The notes under the pieces were generated by a model that saw only the letters and a program-made list of their open reading frames with translations, had not been told where the DNA came from and ran no database searches. Shown here in pieces: positions 25,587 to 34,331 of a DNA stretch of 64,000 nucleotides (position 1 is the first letter of the stretch; each line of letters opens with the position of its first letter). Source of the stretch: JBJMHZ01 sp045807125 (lineage in GTDB: Bacteria > Actinomycetota > Actinomycetes > JAWWOL01); NCBI GenBank assembly GCA_045807125.1, contig JBJMHZ010000028.1:73170-137169 (forward strand), read 5' to 3'. Both the position numbers and the translations under genes were made by a program.

Positions 25587-25937
25587 TCAGCGAGCGTGGT
25601 AGTAGACCGGCACCACGTAGGCCAGGACGATCACGGCCAGTCCGAGGCAGGCGAGCAGGACGACGTCGAAGCCGCGCCCGCGGACGGCGAGCGGCGCGAC
25701 CTCGCGGGCCGGCAGCACCAGCCGCAGCCCCGCCGCGAGCAGCGGCGCGATCCCGATGACGATCGCCCCCTTGCGCCAGTGGTCGAGACCGACGCCGACG
25801 AGGCCGAGAGCCAGCACGCCGATCACCGCGAGGGTGGGCAGCTCGTGCAGCCGGCGGCGCACCGGAGCGCCGGGCGCGGTGGTGCCGGGCGTACGGGTAC
25901 CGGATGCGGGGGTGCCGGGCGCTGGCTCGTCCGTCAC
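25587..25937 (-). CDS. DUF3017 family small membrane protein
   Basis: A 116-residue protein with a Pro/Thr/Gly-rich N-terminus and three predicted helices (LPTLAVIGVLALGLVGVGL, GAIVIGIAPLLAAGLRLVL, VVLLACLGLAVIVLAYVVPV). The layout and the place next to mdh fit actinobacterial DUF3017 proteins, whose function is unknown. The GTG at 25937 overlaps the upstream stop (GTGA). Confidence 0.78.
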   Translation of the reverse strand: MTDEPAPGTPASGTRTPGTTAPGAPVRRRLHELPTLAVIGVLALGLVGVGLDHWRKGAIVIGIAPLLAAGLRLVLPAREVAPLAVRGRGFDVVLLACLGLAVIVLAYVVPVYYHAR

Positions 25938-26443
25938 GGATTGGTGCCCGGCCGCTGCGGGGGAGGCGGGTTGCCGGCGAGCAGCGACATCGCCAGGTCG
26001 GCGTGGGCCGCCCGGACCAGCAGGTGATCGGTGGTGAACCCGGACATCGAGGTGAACGGCACGTACGCGCTCGCCAGGCGGGTGGCGACGTCGGCGAGGA
26101 AGCCGACCTGCTCCCACGGCAGCGGCCCGGGGAACGTGACCCGCCGCCAGCCCGGCTCGAGCGCGAGCGGGCGGGCCTCGCCCAGCGCGCCGTCCGCGAA
26201 GGCGGCCTCGGCGGCGACCATCGTCACCTCGTCGCCGTCGCGCACGACCGCCGACCAGCCGTCCGGTATGCCGGCGGGCCGCCAGTCCTGGGGATAGCGG
26301 GCCACGGCGTACGTCTCGGGGTCGAGCCGGGGCTGGAGGTCGGGAAGGCGCCTGATCACCGACGGCGCATCCGCGCGCGCCGTCCGGGACCGCTCCTCGT
26401 CCGCCGCCCGGCTGGTTCCGGTCATCACCGCGCTGTTCACCAT
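25934..26443 (-). CDS. ACT-domain-like (CASTOR-type) protein of unknown function
   Basis: A 169-residue cytosolic protein. The C-terminal half reads LEPGWRRVTFPGPLPWEQV, then STFT-like TSMSGFTTDHLLVRAAHAD, the pattern of ACT_7/CASTOR-like regulatory domains that bind amino acids. The N-terminal half (PDLQPRLDPETYAVARYP) is typical of the same family. ATG at 26443 is chosen over the ATG 8 codons upstream because AGGAGGA lies 6-7 bp before it. It is coupled to the DUF3017 gene. No ligand can be assigned. Confidence 0.7.
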   Translation of the reverse strand: MVNSAVMTGTSRAADEERSRTARADAPSVIRRLPDLQPRLDPETYAVARYPQDWRPAGIPDGWSAVVRDGDEVTMVAAEAAFADGALGEARPLALEPGWRRVTFPGPLPWEQVGFLADVATRLASAYVPFTSMSGFTTDHLLVRAAHADLAMSLLAGNPPPPQRPGTNP

Positions 26444-26789
26444 GCCGACGTCCTCCTGCAGTGGCATCCGAGCCTAGTACCCCGACGTCCCCCCATGGTG
26501 GTCCATGCTGCCCGTCAACGCTGCGCACGCGCGCGGTGACACGACGGCGACACCGTACCGATTACCCGCTGATCGTGCCTGTTCCCATCCGTTCTCATGA
26601 ATGCCACGGCGCCATGCGGGTAGACGCAAAGGAAAGCACGCCGTCACCGCCGGGTAGGACCGGCAACCATCCCCATTCAGCCGCCGTCAGGCATCGGCGC
26701 GGACATCGGCACCGGACATCGCCGTCAGCCACCCCACAGCCGCCAAGCCGCCCGAAGGGCGCAACCAGCATCGTCGAGGAGGCCAGCTC
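26444..26789. other. Divergent intergenic region
   Basis: About 346 bp between the ACT-like gene (minus) and the FHA-HTH gene (plus), so it should contain both promoters. I see a short imperfect direct repeat near 26695-26730 (GGCATCGGCGC, GGACATCGGCACC, GGACATCGCC). GAGGAGG at about 26776 is the FHA gene ribosome-binding site. No open reading frame of coding character and no clear -10/-35 pair. Confidence 0.5.
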
Positions 26790-27407
26790 GTGGAGTCGCC
26801 CTACCTGCGCGTCGAGGACACCGGTGAGGTGGTCGAGCTGGGCCGCGACGTGACGACGGTGGGCCGGGGCGACGGGGTCGACGTGCGGCTGGCCGACCCG
26901 AGCGTGTCCCGGCTGCACGCCGAGCTGGTCCGGCGTGGCCCGTTCGTCTACGTCTCCGACCTCGGCCTCTCGACCAACGGCACCCGGGTCAACGGGCGTC
27001 CCGTGGGGCGACGGGTGCTTGCCGACGGCGACGTGGTGACCTTCGGCATGGCCCGCTGCCGGGTGGGCGGCCTCGGCACTCCCGAGGAGCTCTCGGACGA
27101 GACCGTCGAGGTGCGCCGCATCGCGGCGCCCGACCTGACCCGCCGCGAGCTGGAGGTGCTGACCGCGCTGTGCCGGCCGGCGCTGCGGCAGGACGCGTTC
27201 GTGGCGCCGGCGACCGCCAAGGACATCGCCGAGGAGCTGGTGGTCACCGAGGCAGCGGTGAAGCAGCACCTGCTGCGCCTCTACCAGAAGTTCCGCATCC
27301 CCGAGGGCGTCAACCGGCGCGCCCGCCTCGCCAACGAGGTCATCTCCGCCGGCATCGTGCGGCCGCTGCCCGCTCACGAGGACGACCGGGTCCGCCGGGC
27401 CGGTTGA
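26790..27407 (+). CDS. FHA domain protein fused to a LuxR-like helix-turn-helix
   Basis: A 205-residue protein. Residues about 10-95 form a forkhead-associated domain (VGRGDGVDVRLADPSVSRLH and STNGTRVNGRPV keep the phosphothreonine-binding Arg, Ser, His and Asn positions). Residues about 115-190 form a LuxR/GerE-like DNA-binding region (LTRRELEVLTALCRP, IAEELVVTEAAVKQHLLRLY). This suggests a DNA-binding protein that reads phosphothreonine. The Ser/Thr kinase at 11549 is a possible partner in the window, which is speculative. GTG at 26790 has GAGGAGG upstream. It converges on folD. Confidence 0.85.
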   Translation: MESPYLRVEDTGEVVELGRDVTTVGRGDGVDVRLADPSVSRLHAELVRRGPFVYVSDLGLSTNGTRVNGRPVGRRVLADGDVVTFGMARCRVGGLGTPEELSDETVEVRRIAAPDLTRRELEVLTALCRPALRQDAFVAPATAKDIAEELVVTEAAVKQHLLRLYQKFRIPEGVNRRARLANEVISAGIVRPLPAHEDDRVRRAG

Positions 27408-27434
27408 CCCCGCGGGCGCGCCCTCGACCTGTTC

Positions 27435-28307
27435 TCAGCCGATCCCGGCCGCCCGCTCGGCCGCCTCGACCACGTTGGTCAGCAGCATCCCCCTCGTCAT
27501 CGGCCCGATGCCGCCCGGCATGGGGGCGAGCCAGCCGGCCGACTCCCGCACGTCGTCCGCGACGTCCCCCGTGTAGCGGCCCTTGCCGTCCTCGCCGACC
27601 ACCCTGGTGATGCCGACGTCGAGCACCGCGGCGCCCGGCCGCACCATGTCGGCGGTGACCAGCCCCGGCACTCCCGCGGCGGCCACCACCACGTCGGCCC
27701 GCCGCACGTGCGCGGCGAGGTCCCGGGTGCCGGTGTGGCAGACGGTGACGGTCGCGTTCTCGCTGCGCCGGGTCAGCAGCAGCCCGAGCGGGCGGCCCAC
27801 GGTCACCCCGCGCCCGATCACCACGACGTCGGCGCCGGCGAGCGGCACGTCGTACCGCCGGAGCAGCTCGACGCATCCCCTCGGCGTGCACGGCAGCGGT
27901 CCCGGCAGCATGAGGACGAGCCGCCCGAGGTTCACCGGGTGCAGCCCGTCGGCGTCCTTCGCCGGGTCGATCAGCTCCAGCACCCGCCCCTCGTCCAGCC
28001 CAGCCGGCAGCGGCAGCTGGACGATGTAGCCGGTGCACGCCGGGTCGGCGTTGAGCTCGGCGACGATGGCCTCGACCTCCTCCTGCGAGGCGGTGGCCGG
28101 CAGCACGCGCTCGATGCTGGTGATGCCGACATCGGCCGAGTCCCGGTGCTTGCCCCCGACGTAGGCGTGGCTGCCGGGGTCGTCGCCGACGAGCACGGTG
28201 CCGAGCCCGAGCACGGAGCCGCGCTCGGCCAGCGCGGCGACTCGCTGCCGCAGGTCGTCCTTGATGCGCCCGAGCGTCGCCCTGCCGTCGAGGATCTGCG
28301 CCGTCAC
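27435..28307 (-). CDS. folD: Methylenetetrahydrofolate dehydrogenase / cyclohydrolase
   Basis: A 290-residue bifunctional enzyme interconverting 5,10-methylene-, methenyl- and 10-formyl-THF, supplying formyl groups to the purH and purN enzymes next door. YVGGKHRDSADVGI carries the catalytic Lys in the Y-x3-K arrangement; VVIGRGVTVGRPLGLLL is the NADP-binding signature; PMPGGIGPMTRGMLL is the C-terminal signature. GTG at 28307 gives VTAQILDGRAT, the usual family N-terminus; an ATG 6 codons upstream (28325) is an alternative. Confidence 0.93.
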   Translation of the reverse strand: MTAQILDGRATLGRIKDDLRQRVAALAERGSVLGLGTVLVGDDPGSHAYVGGKHRDSADVGITSIERVLPATASQEEVEAIVAELNADPACTGYIVQLPLPAGLDEGRVLELIDPAKDADGLHPVNLGRLVLMLPGPLPCTPRGCVELLRRYDVPLAGADVVVIGRGVTVGRPLGLLLTRRSENATVTVCHTGTRDLAAHVRRADVVVAAAGVPGLVTADMVRPGAAVLDVGITRVVGEDGKGRYTGDVADDVRESAGWLAPMPGGIGPMTRGMLLTNVVEAAERAAGIG

Positions 28308-28375
28308 GGTGTCGCAGTCTTCCATGCCGGGCGCGACGGCCGAGCGGGAGCCCGAGGGCGAGGCCCCCCTCGACG

Positions 28376-28610
28376 CTGTGCACTGCCCGCACGTCCGCAG
28401 CACCAGCACCAGCACCAGCACCAGCACCAGCACCCGAGCTATCCCAGTCGCGCTGTGCACTGCCCCCACGTCCGCAGCACGGCCCCTGACCGACGCGACG
28501 GCGAGCCGCACCGCCCCCGTCCCGAATCCCGGTGCAGCGCATAGTGCACTGCGCCCAAGCCCGCGGGCAGCGCATAGTGCACTGCACCGAAGCCCGCGGG
28601 CAGTGCACAG
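28376..28610. repeat. Intergenic repeat cluster between folD and purH
   Basis: Three repeat types occupy this gap. A 28-bp unit starting CTGTGCACTGCCC occurs at 28376-28403 and 28453-28480 (one mismatch). A perfect 6-bp unit CAGCAC is repeated six times at 28398-28433. A 33-bp unit starting GCAGCGCATAGTGCACTGC is tandemly duplicated at 28534-28566 and 28567-28599 (two mismatches), with a partial third copy to about 28610. All the larger units share a GTGCACTGC or GTGCAC core around the palindrome AGTGCACT. The region precedes folD on the minus strand and follows purH. No gene is convincing here. Confidence 0.8.
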
Positions 28611-28660
28611 CGCCGAGGAGGGGCCCTCCCACCTGGGGCGATCCCGGCGGGCCCGCTTCG

Positions 28661-30235
28661 TCAGTGGGTGAAGTGGCGCACGCCGGTCAGGTACATCGTC
28701 ATGCCAGCCCGAGCCGCAGCTTCGACCGCCTCGTCGTCGCGCACCGAGCCACCCGGCTGGACGACCGCCCGTATCCCGGCTTCAGCAAGCACCTGCAGGC
28801 CGTCGGGGAACGGGAAGAACGCGTCGCTCGCCGCCACCGATCCGGCGGCCCGCTCGCCCGCCCGCGCCACCGCCAGCCGAGCCGCGTCGACTCGGTTGAC
28901 CTGCCCCATGCCTATGCCGACGGTCGCGCCGCCGGCCGCCAGCAGGATCGCGTTGGACTTCACCGCGCGGCAGGCCCGCCAGGCGAACTCGAGGTCGGCG
29001 AGCGTCGCGGCATCGGCAGGGTCGCCCGCGCGCAGGGTCCAGTTGGCCGGGCCGTCGCCCGGCTCATCGATCGCGTCCGCGGACTGCATGAGCAGCCCCC
29101 CGCAGATCTGCCGCACCTCGATGCCCCGCCCACCGTGCGCCGCGGTCCGCAGCACGCGGACCGAGGGCTTTCGGGTGAGCGCCTCGAGGGCGCCGGGCTC
29201 GTAGTCGGGCGCCACCACGACCTCGGTGAAGATGCCGGCGAGCTGCTCGGCCATCGCCAGGCTGACCGGCCGGTTGGCCGCGACCACGCCGCCGTAGGCG
29301 CTCACCGGATCGCAGGCATGCGCCTTGCGGTGAGCCTCCGCCACGTCGTCGCCCACCGCGATGCCGCAGGGGTTGGCATGCTTCACGACCGCGACGCACG
29401 GGCCGCGGAAGTCGTTGGCCGCGCGCAGGGCAGCGTCGGTGTCGACGTAGTTGTTGTACGACATCTGCTTGCCGTGCAGCTGCTCCGCGCCGGCCAGGCC
29501 GCGGTCGCCGAAGCCGCTGGCGTACAGGGCCGCGCGCTGGTGCGGGTTCTCGCCGTAGCGCAGGGCGTCGACCCGGTCGTACGTGGCGCCGATCCAGGCC
29601 GGGAAGCCGGTGGGCGCACCGTCGACGTCATCGGTGGGTGCCATGACGTTGCCGAACCAGGAGGCGACGTGGACGTCGTACGTCGCGGTGTGGGTGAACG
29701 CCTCGGCGGCGAGGCGCCTGCGCTCCGCGAGCGTGAAGCCTCCACCAGCGACGGCGGCGAGCACGTCCGGGTAGCGATCGGGACGCACGACCACCGCGAC
29801 GTTGGCGTGGTTCTTCGCCGCCGCGCGCACCATCGACGGGCCACCGATGTCGATCTGCTCGATGCACTCGTCCGGCGCGGCGCCGGAGGTCACCGTCGCG
29901 GTGAACGGATAGAGGTTGACGACGACGAGCTGGAACGGCTCGATGCCCAGCTCGCCGAGCTGCCGCTCGTGATCCGCGTTGCGCAGGTCGGCGAGCAGAC
30001 CGGCGTGCACCCGCGGGTGCAGGGTCTTCACCCGGCCGTCGAGGCACTCAGGGAAGCCGGTCAGCTCCTCGACCCTGGTGACCGCGACGCCGGCGGCGGC
30101 GATGCGGGCCGCGGTGGAGCCGGTCGAGACGATCTCGACCCCGGCGTCGCCGAGCCCGCGCGCGAGCTCCTCGAGCCCCGCCTTGTCATGCACGCTCACC
30201 AGTGCGCGCCGCACCGGCCTGCGCTCGTCCGTCAC
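28661..30235 (-). CDS. purH: Bifunctional AICAR transformylase / IMP cyclohydrolase
   Basis: A 524-residue enzyme for the last two steps of IMP synthesis. The N-terminal IMP cyclohydrolase domain (about 1-200) includes VSVHDKAGLEELARGL, STGSTAARIAAAGV and GGPSMVRAAAKNH. The C-terminal AICAR transformylase domain includes RYGENPHQRAALY, KQMSYNNYVDTDAA and VVKHANPCGIAVG with its catalytic Lys-His pair. GTG at 30235 overlaps the purN stop (GTGA), so the two are coupled. Confidence 0.96.
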   Translation of the reverse strand: MTDERRPVRRALVSVHDKAGLEELARGLGDAGVEIVSTGSTAARIAAAGVAVTRVEELTGFPECLDGRVKTLHPRVHAGLLADLRNADHERQLGELGIEPFQLVVVNLYPFTATVTSGAAPDECIEQIDIGGPSMVRAAAKNHANVAVVVRPDRYPDVLAAVAGGGFTLAERRRLAAEAFTHTATYDVHVASWFGNVMAPTDDVDGAPTGFPAWIGATYDRVDALRYGENPHQRAALYASGFGDRGLAGAEQLHGKQMSYNNYVDTDAALRAANDFRGPCVAVVKHANPCGIAVGDDVAEAHRKAHACDPVSAYGGVVAANRPVSLAMAEQLAGIFTEVVVAPDYEPGALEALTRKPSVRVLRTAAHGGRGIEVRQICGGLLMQSADAIDEPGDGPANWTLRAGDPADAATLADLEFAWRACRAVKSNAILLAAGGATVGIGMGQVNRVDAARLAVARAGERAAGSVAASDAFFPFPDGLQVLAEAGIRAVVQPGGSVRDDEAVEAAARAGMTMYLTGVRHFTH

Positions 30236-30837
30236 GGCAGGACCACCTTCCTGCCGTCCGTCCGGTAACCGCCGCGGGCGATGCGCCCGACGGCGTGCAC
30301 GAGCAGCGCCCGCTCGACGGTCTTGATGCGCTCGTGGAGGCTCGCCTCGTCGTCGTCCGAGCGCACGACGACCGCCGTCTGGGCGACGATCGGCCCGGTG
30401 TCGACGCCCTCGTCCACGAGGTGCACCGTGGCGCCGGTGATCTTCACGCCGTGGTCCAGCGCGTCCCGCACGGCGTGCGCGCCAGGGAACGCCGGCAGCA
30501 GCGCCGGGTGAGTGTTGACGATGCAGCCGGCGAAGCGGCCGAGCACCGCCGCACCGATGATGCGCATGAAACCGGCGCAGACGACGAGATCGGGCCGGTG
30601 GGCGGCGATGGCGTCGCGCAGGGCGTGGTCCCAGGCCGCGCGACCGGCGTGGTCCTCAGGGCGGACGACGAAGACCGGTACGCCCGCATCGGACGCTCGC
30701 CGCAGCCCCTCGGCACCGTCGCGATCGGCCCCGACGGCGGCGACGCTCGCTCCGTACGCGGGATCGCGGCACGCGTCGAGCAGCGCCTGGAGATTGGTGC
30801 CCGTCCCCGACACGAGCACGACGAGCCGTGCCCCCAT
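30232..30837 (-). CDS. purN: Phosphoribosylglycinamide formyltransferase
   Basis: A 201-residue enzyme transferring formyl from 10-formyl-THF to GAR. LVSGTGTNLQALLDA binds the phosphoribosyl group. The catalytic Asn, His and Asp lie in NTHPALLPAFPGAHAVRDAL and DEGVDTGPIV. Length and order (purN then purH) are those usual in actinomycetes. Confidence 0.95.
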   Translation of the reverse strand: MGARLVVLVSGTGTNLQALLDACRDPAYGASVAAVGADRDGAEGLRRASDAGVPVFVVRPEDHAGRAAWDHALRDAIAAHRPDLVVCAGFMRIIGAAVLGRFAGCIVNTHPALLPAFPGAHAVRDALDHGVKITGATVHLVDEGVDTGPIVAQTAVVVRSDDDEASLHERIKTVERALLVHAVGRIARGGYRTDGRKVVLP

Positions 30838-30888
30838 CGTCCATCCCCTCGACGAGCCGGTGCGCCATCCGCGTGACGCATCGTCACC

Positions 30889-32124
30889 CTATCGGGGCCG
30901 TCGGCCGTCGAGCCAGCCGGCGAGCCCGGCCACGAGGGCGGCGGTGGGTGCCAGCTCCGCGGCCGCGAGGAGGCCGACCCGCCACGCCGAGGCGCCCACG
31001 GTCGCCATCGCACCCGGCCCGGCGGGGCCACCGGCCACCGCCACGACGACCGCCAGCAGCAGCGCGGCCACCGCTCCGGCCGCGAGCCCGTGACCGGCCA
31101 GCTCCCAGGCCGATGCGCCCGGCGCGGACGGTGCGACCGGTGGCCGGCGCCGGTGCACCAGCCAGCCGGCGGCCGCGCCGGCGAGCACCGGAACGGCGAG
31201 CAGCAGGGCCCGCGCCCACGCCGGGAGCGGGCCGTCCGGCAAAGCGGCGAGCAACGGCAGCGCCGGCACCGGCCCACCGGCGTAGCCGGCCGCCGCGTAG
31301 GCCGAGCCGGCGCCGACCGAGAAGCCCGGCCCCACGACGTAGCCGACGCCCCAGACCACCGTGTCGGGCAGGTAGGCGACCTGGAGCAGCAGCAGCGCCA
31401 CGATGCCGACGCCTCCTGGGTCGAGCGCGGCCGTGAGCGCCGCGGCCCTGGCGTGGTGCGCGCCGAGCGAGGCGCCGGCGAGGACGGCGGCCACCGCGAC
31501 GACCGCCGCCGCGGCCACCGCGGCGGCGGTGAGGATCGACGGCAGCCAGGCGGGCGCGCGGGCGACGAGGCCGCGAAGCAGGCCGGCGTGGTTGCCGCGG
31601 CCCATCTGCCGGAGGACCCCGGCCCCGCCGCAGCCGAGCGCGAGCACCCACCCGCCGAGCAGCGCCTGCACCGCATGCGGCCGCAGCCCCGGCGCCCGGA
31701 TCGCCAGCGCCACCGCGACGCAGGTGAGCGCGTACGACGCGGCGAGCGCGCCGCTCACGGTCCACGCGGCGCGCCATGACGAGGGCTCGAGCTGACGAGC
31801 GAGCGAGCGGCCGGCCCGGTGGAGCAGCGCAGCCGGCAGCGCCGTCAGCCCGAGCGGGACGAGGGCGAACGTGCCGCTGCCGAGCCCGATCCCGGCGTGG
31901 TGCGCGAGCAGCCACAGCGCACCGGCGGCCCGCAGCGCGGAGGGGGCATCGGCGGTCGCCGATGCGGTCGCCCAGCCGCCCACCGCCACGAGCGTCACGG
32001 CGGCGAGGCCGATCACCGCCACCCACAGGGCGGCGCCGGCGGCCGCCAGGATCACCGGCGGCCGCTCGGTCGGGTCGGCCTGCCCGGGCAGCGCCCGGGC
32101 GAGCAGGTCGGTCACCCGTCCCAC
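30889..32124 (-). CDS. DUF6350 family polytopic membrane protein
   Basis: A 411-residue, strongly hydrophobic protein with roughly 10-12 helices and few polar loops. It starts with GTG at 32124 (a second GTG lies 9 bp further in). Size, topology and its position just upstream of purN match the actinobacterial DUF6350 family (sometimes called cell division protein PerM), whose biochemical role is not established. The gap to purN is 51 bp. Confidence 0.8.
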   Translation of the reverse strand: MGRVTDLLARALPGQADPTERPPVILAAAGAALWVAVIGLAAVTLVAVGGWATASATADAPSALRAAGALWLLAHHAGIGLGSGTFALVPLGLTALPAALLHRAGRSLARQLEPSSWRAAWTVSGALAASYALTCVAVALAIRAPGLRPHAVQALLGGWVLALGCGGAGVLRQMGRGNHAGLLRGLVARAPAWLPSILTAAAVAAAAVVAVAAVLAGASLGAHHARAAALTAALDPGGVGIVALLLLQVAYLPDTVVWGVGYVVGPGFSVGAGSAYAAAGYAGGPVPALPLLAALPDGPLPAWARALLLAVPVLAGAAAGWLVHRRRPPVAPSAPGASAWELAGHGLAAGAVAALLLAVVVAVAGGPAGPGAMATVGASAWRVGLLAAAELAPTAALVAGLAGWLDGRRPR

Positions 32125-32212
32125 TCTCGCAGCGGGCGGTCGCCCCGGCCCGCATTGCGCGGGTCGCGTGTCGGTGCCGCCCCGCGCTGCCCGGCCGCCG
32201 GTGCCCGAGCGG

Positions 32213-32704
32213 TCAGACCTCCGGCGCGCTCACCACCGGCCGCGTCGCGGCGTCCTCGGCCCTGGCGGCGAGCACCGCCGTCACGGTCTGGGCGATGCCG
32301 GCGAGGAACAGCAGGTAGGCGCCCCACCGCACGCCGACCGACACGCCGAGCCCGGACGGGCTGGGCAGCGTCACCGCGCGCAGGATCAGCAGCAGCGTGC
32401 CGATGCCGGCGAGGGCGGCCACCGCGAAGAACGGCTTGACCGGCAGGTCGGACGGCAGCAGCGCCGGGCGGAAGACGTGCACCGCCGCGAGCGCCGTGGC
32501 CGCCAGCAGGCACAGGTCGCCAAGGACGGCGTAGCTGTGCCACGCGGTCACCGACGAGCTAGCGTGCGTGCCCGCGAAGGACACCGAGACGCCGTAGTAG
32601 GGCAGGAACGAGAAGATGAAGGCGAGCACCCCTGCGCCGACGACCGCAAGGTGGAGCCGGTCGTAGTCGTCGAGGGACGCAGCACCGGCGGGGTGGTCGA
32701 CCAT
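32213..32704 (-). CDS. Small four-helix membrane protein, unknown function
   Basis: A 163-residue membrane protein. ATG at 32704 is supported by GGAGGT 6-7 bp upstream. Predicted helices are AVVGAGVLAFIFSFLPYYG, SYAVLGDLCLLAATALAAVH, FFAVAALAGIGTLLLILRAV and GAYLLFLAGIAQTVTAVL, with both termini polar. It is not a family I can name. It sits between the M28 peptidase and DUF6350 genes. Confidence 0.75.
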   Translation of the reverse strand: MVDHPAGAASLDDYDRLHLAVVGAGVLAFIFSFLPYYGVSVSFAGTHASSSVTAWHSYAVLGDLCLLAATALAAVHVFRPALLPSDLPVKPFFAVAALAGIGTLLLILRAVTLPSPSGLGVSVGVRWGAYLLFLAGIAQTVTAVLAARAEDAATRPVVSAPEV

Positions 32705-32835
32705 CTGGGACCTCCAGTCTGCCCGCCGGGCTCCGCCGGCGGCGCGGAAAGATGAGCCGCGACCGGAGGCCTTGATACCACCGCCGACGGTGCCGTGTCC
32801 GGCGATCACCACCCTTCCGTGCTGTCGACGCCGGG

Positions 32836-34299
32836 TCAGCGCGTCGGCAGGCCGGTGGCGTCGACCGCGAGGCTGCCCACCACGTAGCCCAGCGCCTGGG
32901 TGTCCGCATCGAGGACGGACCGGTCGATGTTCGAGATGCGATCGCACGCCTGGTGGTAGCACGGGTCCTCGAGCTGGCCGGCCCGGCCGCCGAACACCTG
33001 CTGCTCGGCCTCGGTCTTCACCGAGAGCAGGCCGCTGTCGAGCCCGCCGATGGGGATGCCGACGGCCTCGAACGGCTCGTGGTCGGAGCCCACCAGCGCC
33101 GGGTCCACCACCTCGTACGGGAGCCCGCGGGCGTCGAAGAACTGCTCGAACCGGGCCGCGATCGCGTGCCCGCCGGCCGGACCGCCATCCCAGACATGTC
33201 GGACGTAGTTGGGCGATCCGAGCAGCTCGCCGTTGACCAGCGCGCGAACGTGCCTGCGCTCCTCGGCCGAGAGGTGGGCCACGTAGTAGTCGGACCCGAT
33301 GTCGACGAGCTCCTCAGCGCCCCACCACGCGAAGCGCACCTTGTTGACGACCTTGCGCTGGTACGGCGCGAGCGCCAGTGCCGTCTGCAGCACCGCCGAT
33401 GCGGTCGACGCGTTGTCGTTGATGCCCGGTCCCTCGGTGACGCTGTCGAGGTGACCACCGACCATCACGACGCTGTCCGGGCGCCCACCGGCCGTCTCGG
33501 CGAGGACGTTCTCGGTGACGCGCTGCTCCTCGTGCGCGCGCAGGACGACGGTGAGCATCACGGTCCGGGCCCGGGCCTGCGCGATCAGTTCCTCGCCCTC
33601 GCGCTGCGAGATCGAGCCCATCGGGATCGTGAAGTCGCTCGGCGTGAAGGCGATGAAGCGGTAGGCATTGTCCGGCGACGGCGTCGGGTAGTAGACGATG
33701 AACGCAACCGCGCCCGCCTGCGCCGCGAGCGCCTGCTGCGCCGTGTAGCCGCATGTGCCGCGCGGCACCACGGCGATCGCTCCGGCGAAGCCGGCGTAGT
33801 CGCTAGCCGTGCATCCCGACGCCCCCTCGGGCAGCACCCCGACCCGGGCGGTGATGCCGCCGCGCGGCGTGGACGGCACCCAGCGCGTCATCAGCAACCG
33901 GTACGAGCGCTGCACCGGCGATCGCTCCACCGCGCGCTCCTCGTCGGGCACGAAGTCGGTGTACGGCACCTTCTGCCGCCAGACGCGGTAGTGCGCCTGC
34001 CGGAGCCGGTGAACGACGTAGTCGGCTGACGCTGCGAAGCCGGGCTGGTCGTAACCGCGGGTGCCGCCGTTGCGGTCGGCGATGCGCTGGAACGCGCGCA
34101 GCGCGGGGTACGCCCGGCCCGCCAGGCGGTGCGCGACGACCGCGCCGAGATCAGCGGTCCGGCCGTGGTGCGCCCCGTTCGCCGGCGCCCGCGTCACCTG
34201 CGCGCCGCTCGCCACGGCGGGCGTGAGCGCGGTGATGCCGGCGGTCAGCGCGGCGACGGTGGCCGACAGCCACCGCCTCTTGCCCGTAGCTCGTGCCAT
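32836..34299 (-). CDS. Secreted M28 zinc aminopeptidase with PA domain
   Basis: A 487-residue exported peptidase. Signal peptide about 1-33 (TAGITALTPAVASGAQ). A protease-associated domain lies at about 145-235 (GFAGAIAVVPRGTCGYTAQQ). The M28 catalytic domain has VGGHLDSV and GINDNAST (His and bridging Asp), WWGAEE (catalytic Glu plus Glu ligand) and GSDHEPF (His). At the position of the fifth zinc ligand, usually Asp in N-F-D-M-I-G-S-P, this protein reads NGELLGSPN, a Glu. ATG 34299 has GGAGGA upstream. It starts 32 bp after the DUF5825-like gene of the pentapeptide locus and may belong to that operon. Confidence 0.88.
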   Translation of the reverse strand: MARATGKRRWLSATVAALTAGITALTPAVASGAQVTRAPANGAHHGRTADLGAVVAHRLAGRAYPALRAFQRIADRNGGTRGYDQPGFAASADYVVHRLRQAHYRVWRQKVPYTDFVPDEERAVERSPVQRSYRLLMTRWVPSTPRGGITARVGVLPEGASGCTASDYAGFAGAIAVVPRGTCGYTAQQALAAQAGAVAFIVYYPTPSPDNAYRFIAFTPSDFTIPMGSISQREGEELIAQARARTVMLTVVLRAHEEQRVTENVLAETAGGRPDSVVMVGGHLDSVTEGPGINDNASTASAVLQTALALAPYQRKVVNKVRFAWWGAEELVDIGSDYYVAHLSAEERRHVRALVNGELLGSPNYVRHVWDGGPAGGHAIAARFEQFFDARGLPYEVVDPALVGSDHEPFEAVGIPIGGLDSGLLSVKTEAEQQVFGGRAGQLEDPCYHQACDRISNIDRSVLDADTQALGYVVGSLAVDATGLPTR

Positions 34300-34331
34300 C
34301 GTTCCTCCGTCCAGCGGCGGGACTGCCCCCG

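Noticed and set aside
28376..28610. CRISPR-like array
   Set aside because: Repeat units differ in length, copies are directly adjacent or irregularly spaced, spacers are not uniform and no cas gene is present.
28198..28671. Plus-strand coding frame across the CAGCAC repeats (Ser-Thr repeats)
   Set aside because: It overlaps folD antisense, lacks a ribosome-binding site and its composition follows the DNA repeats.
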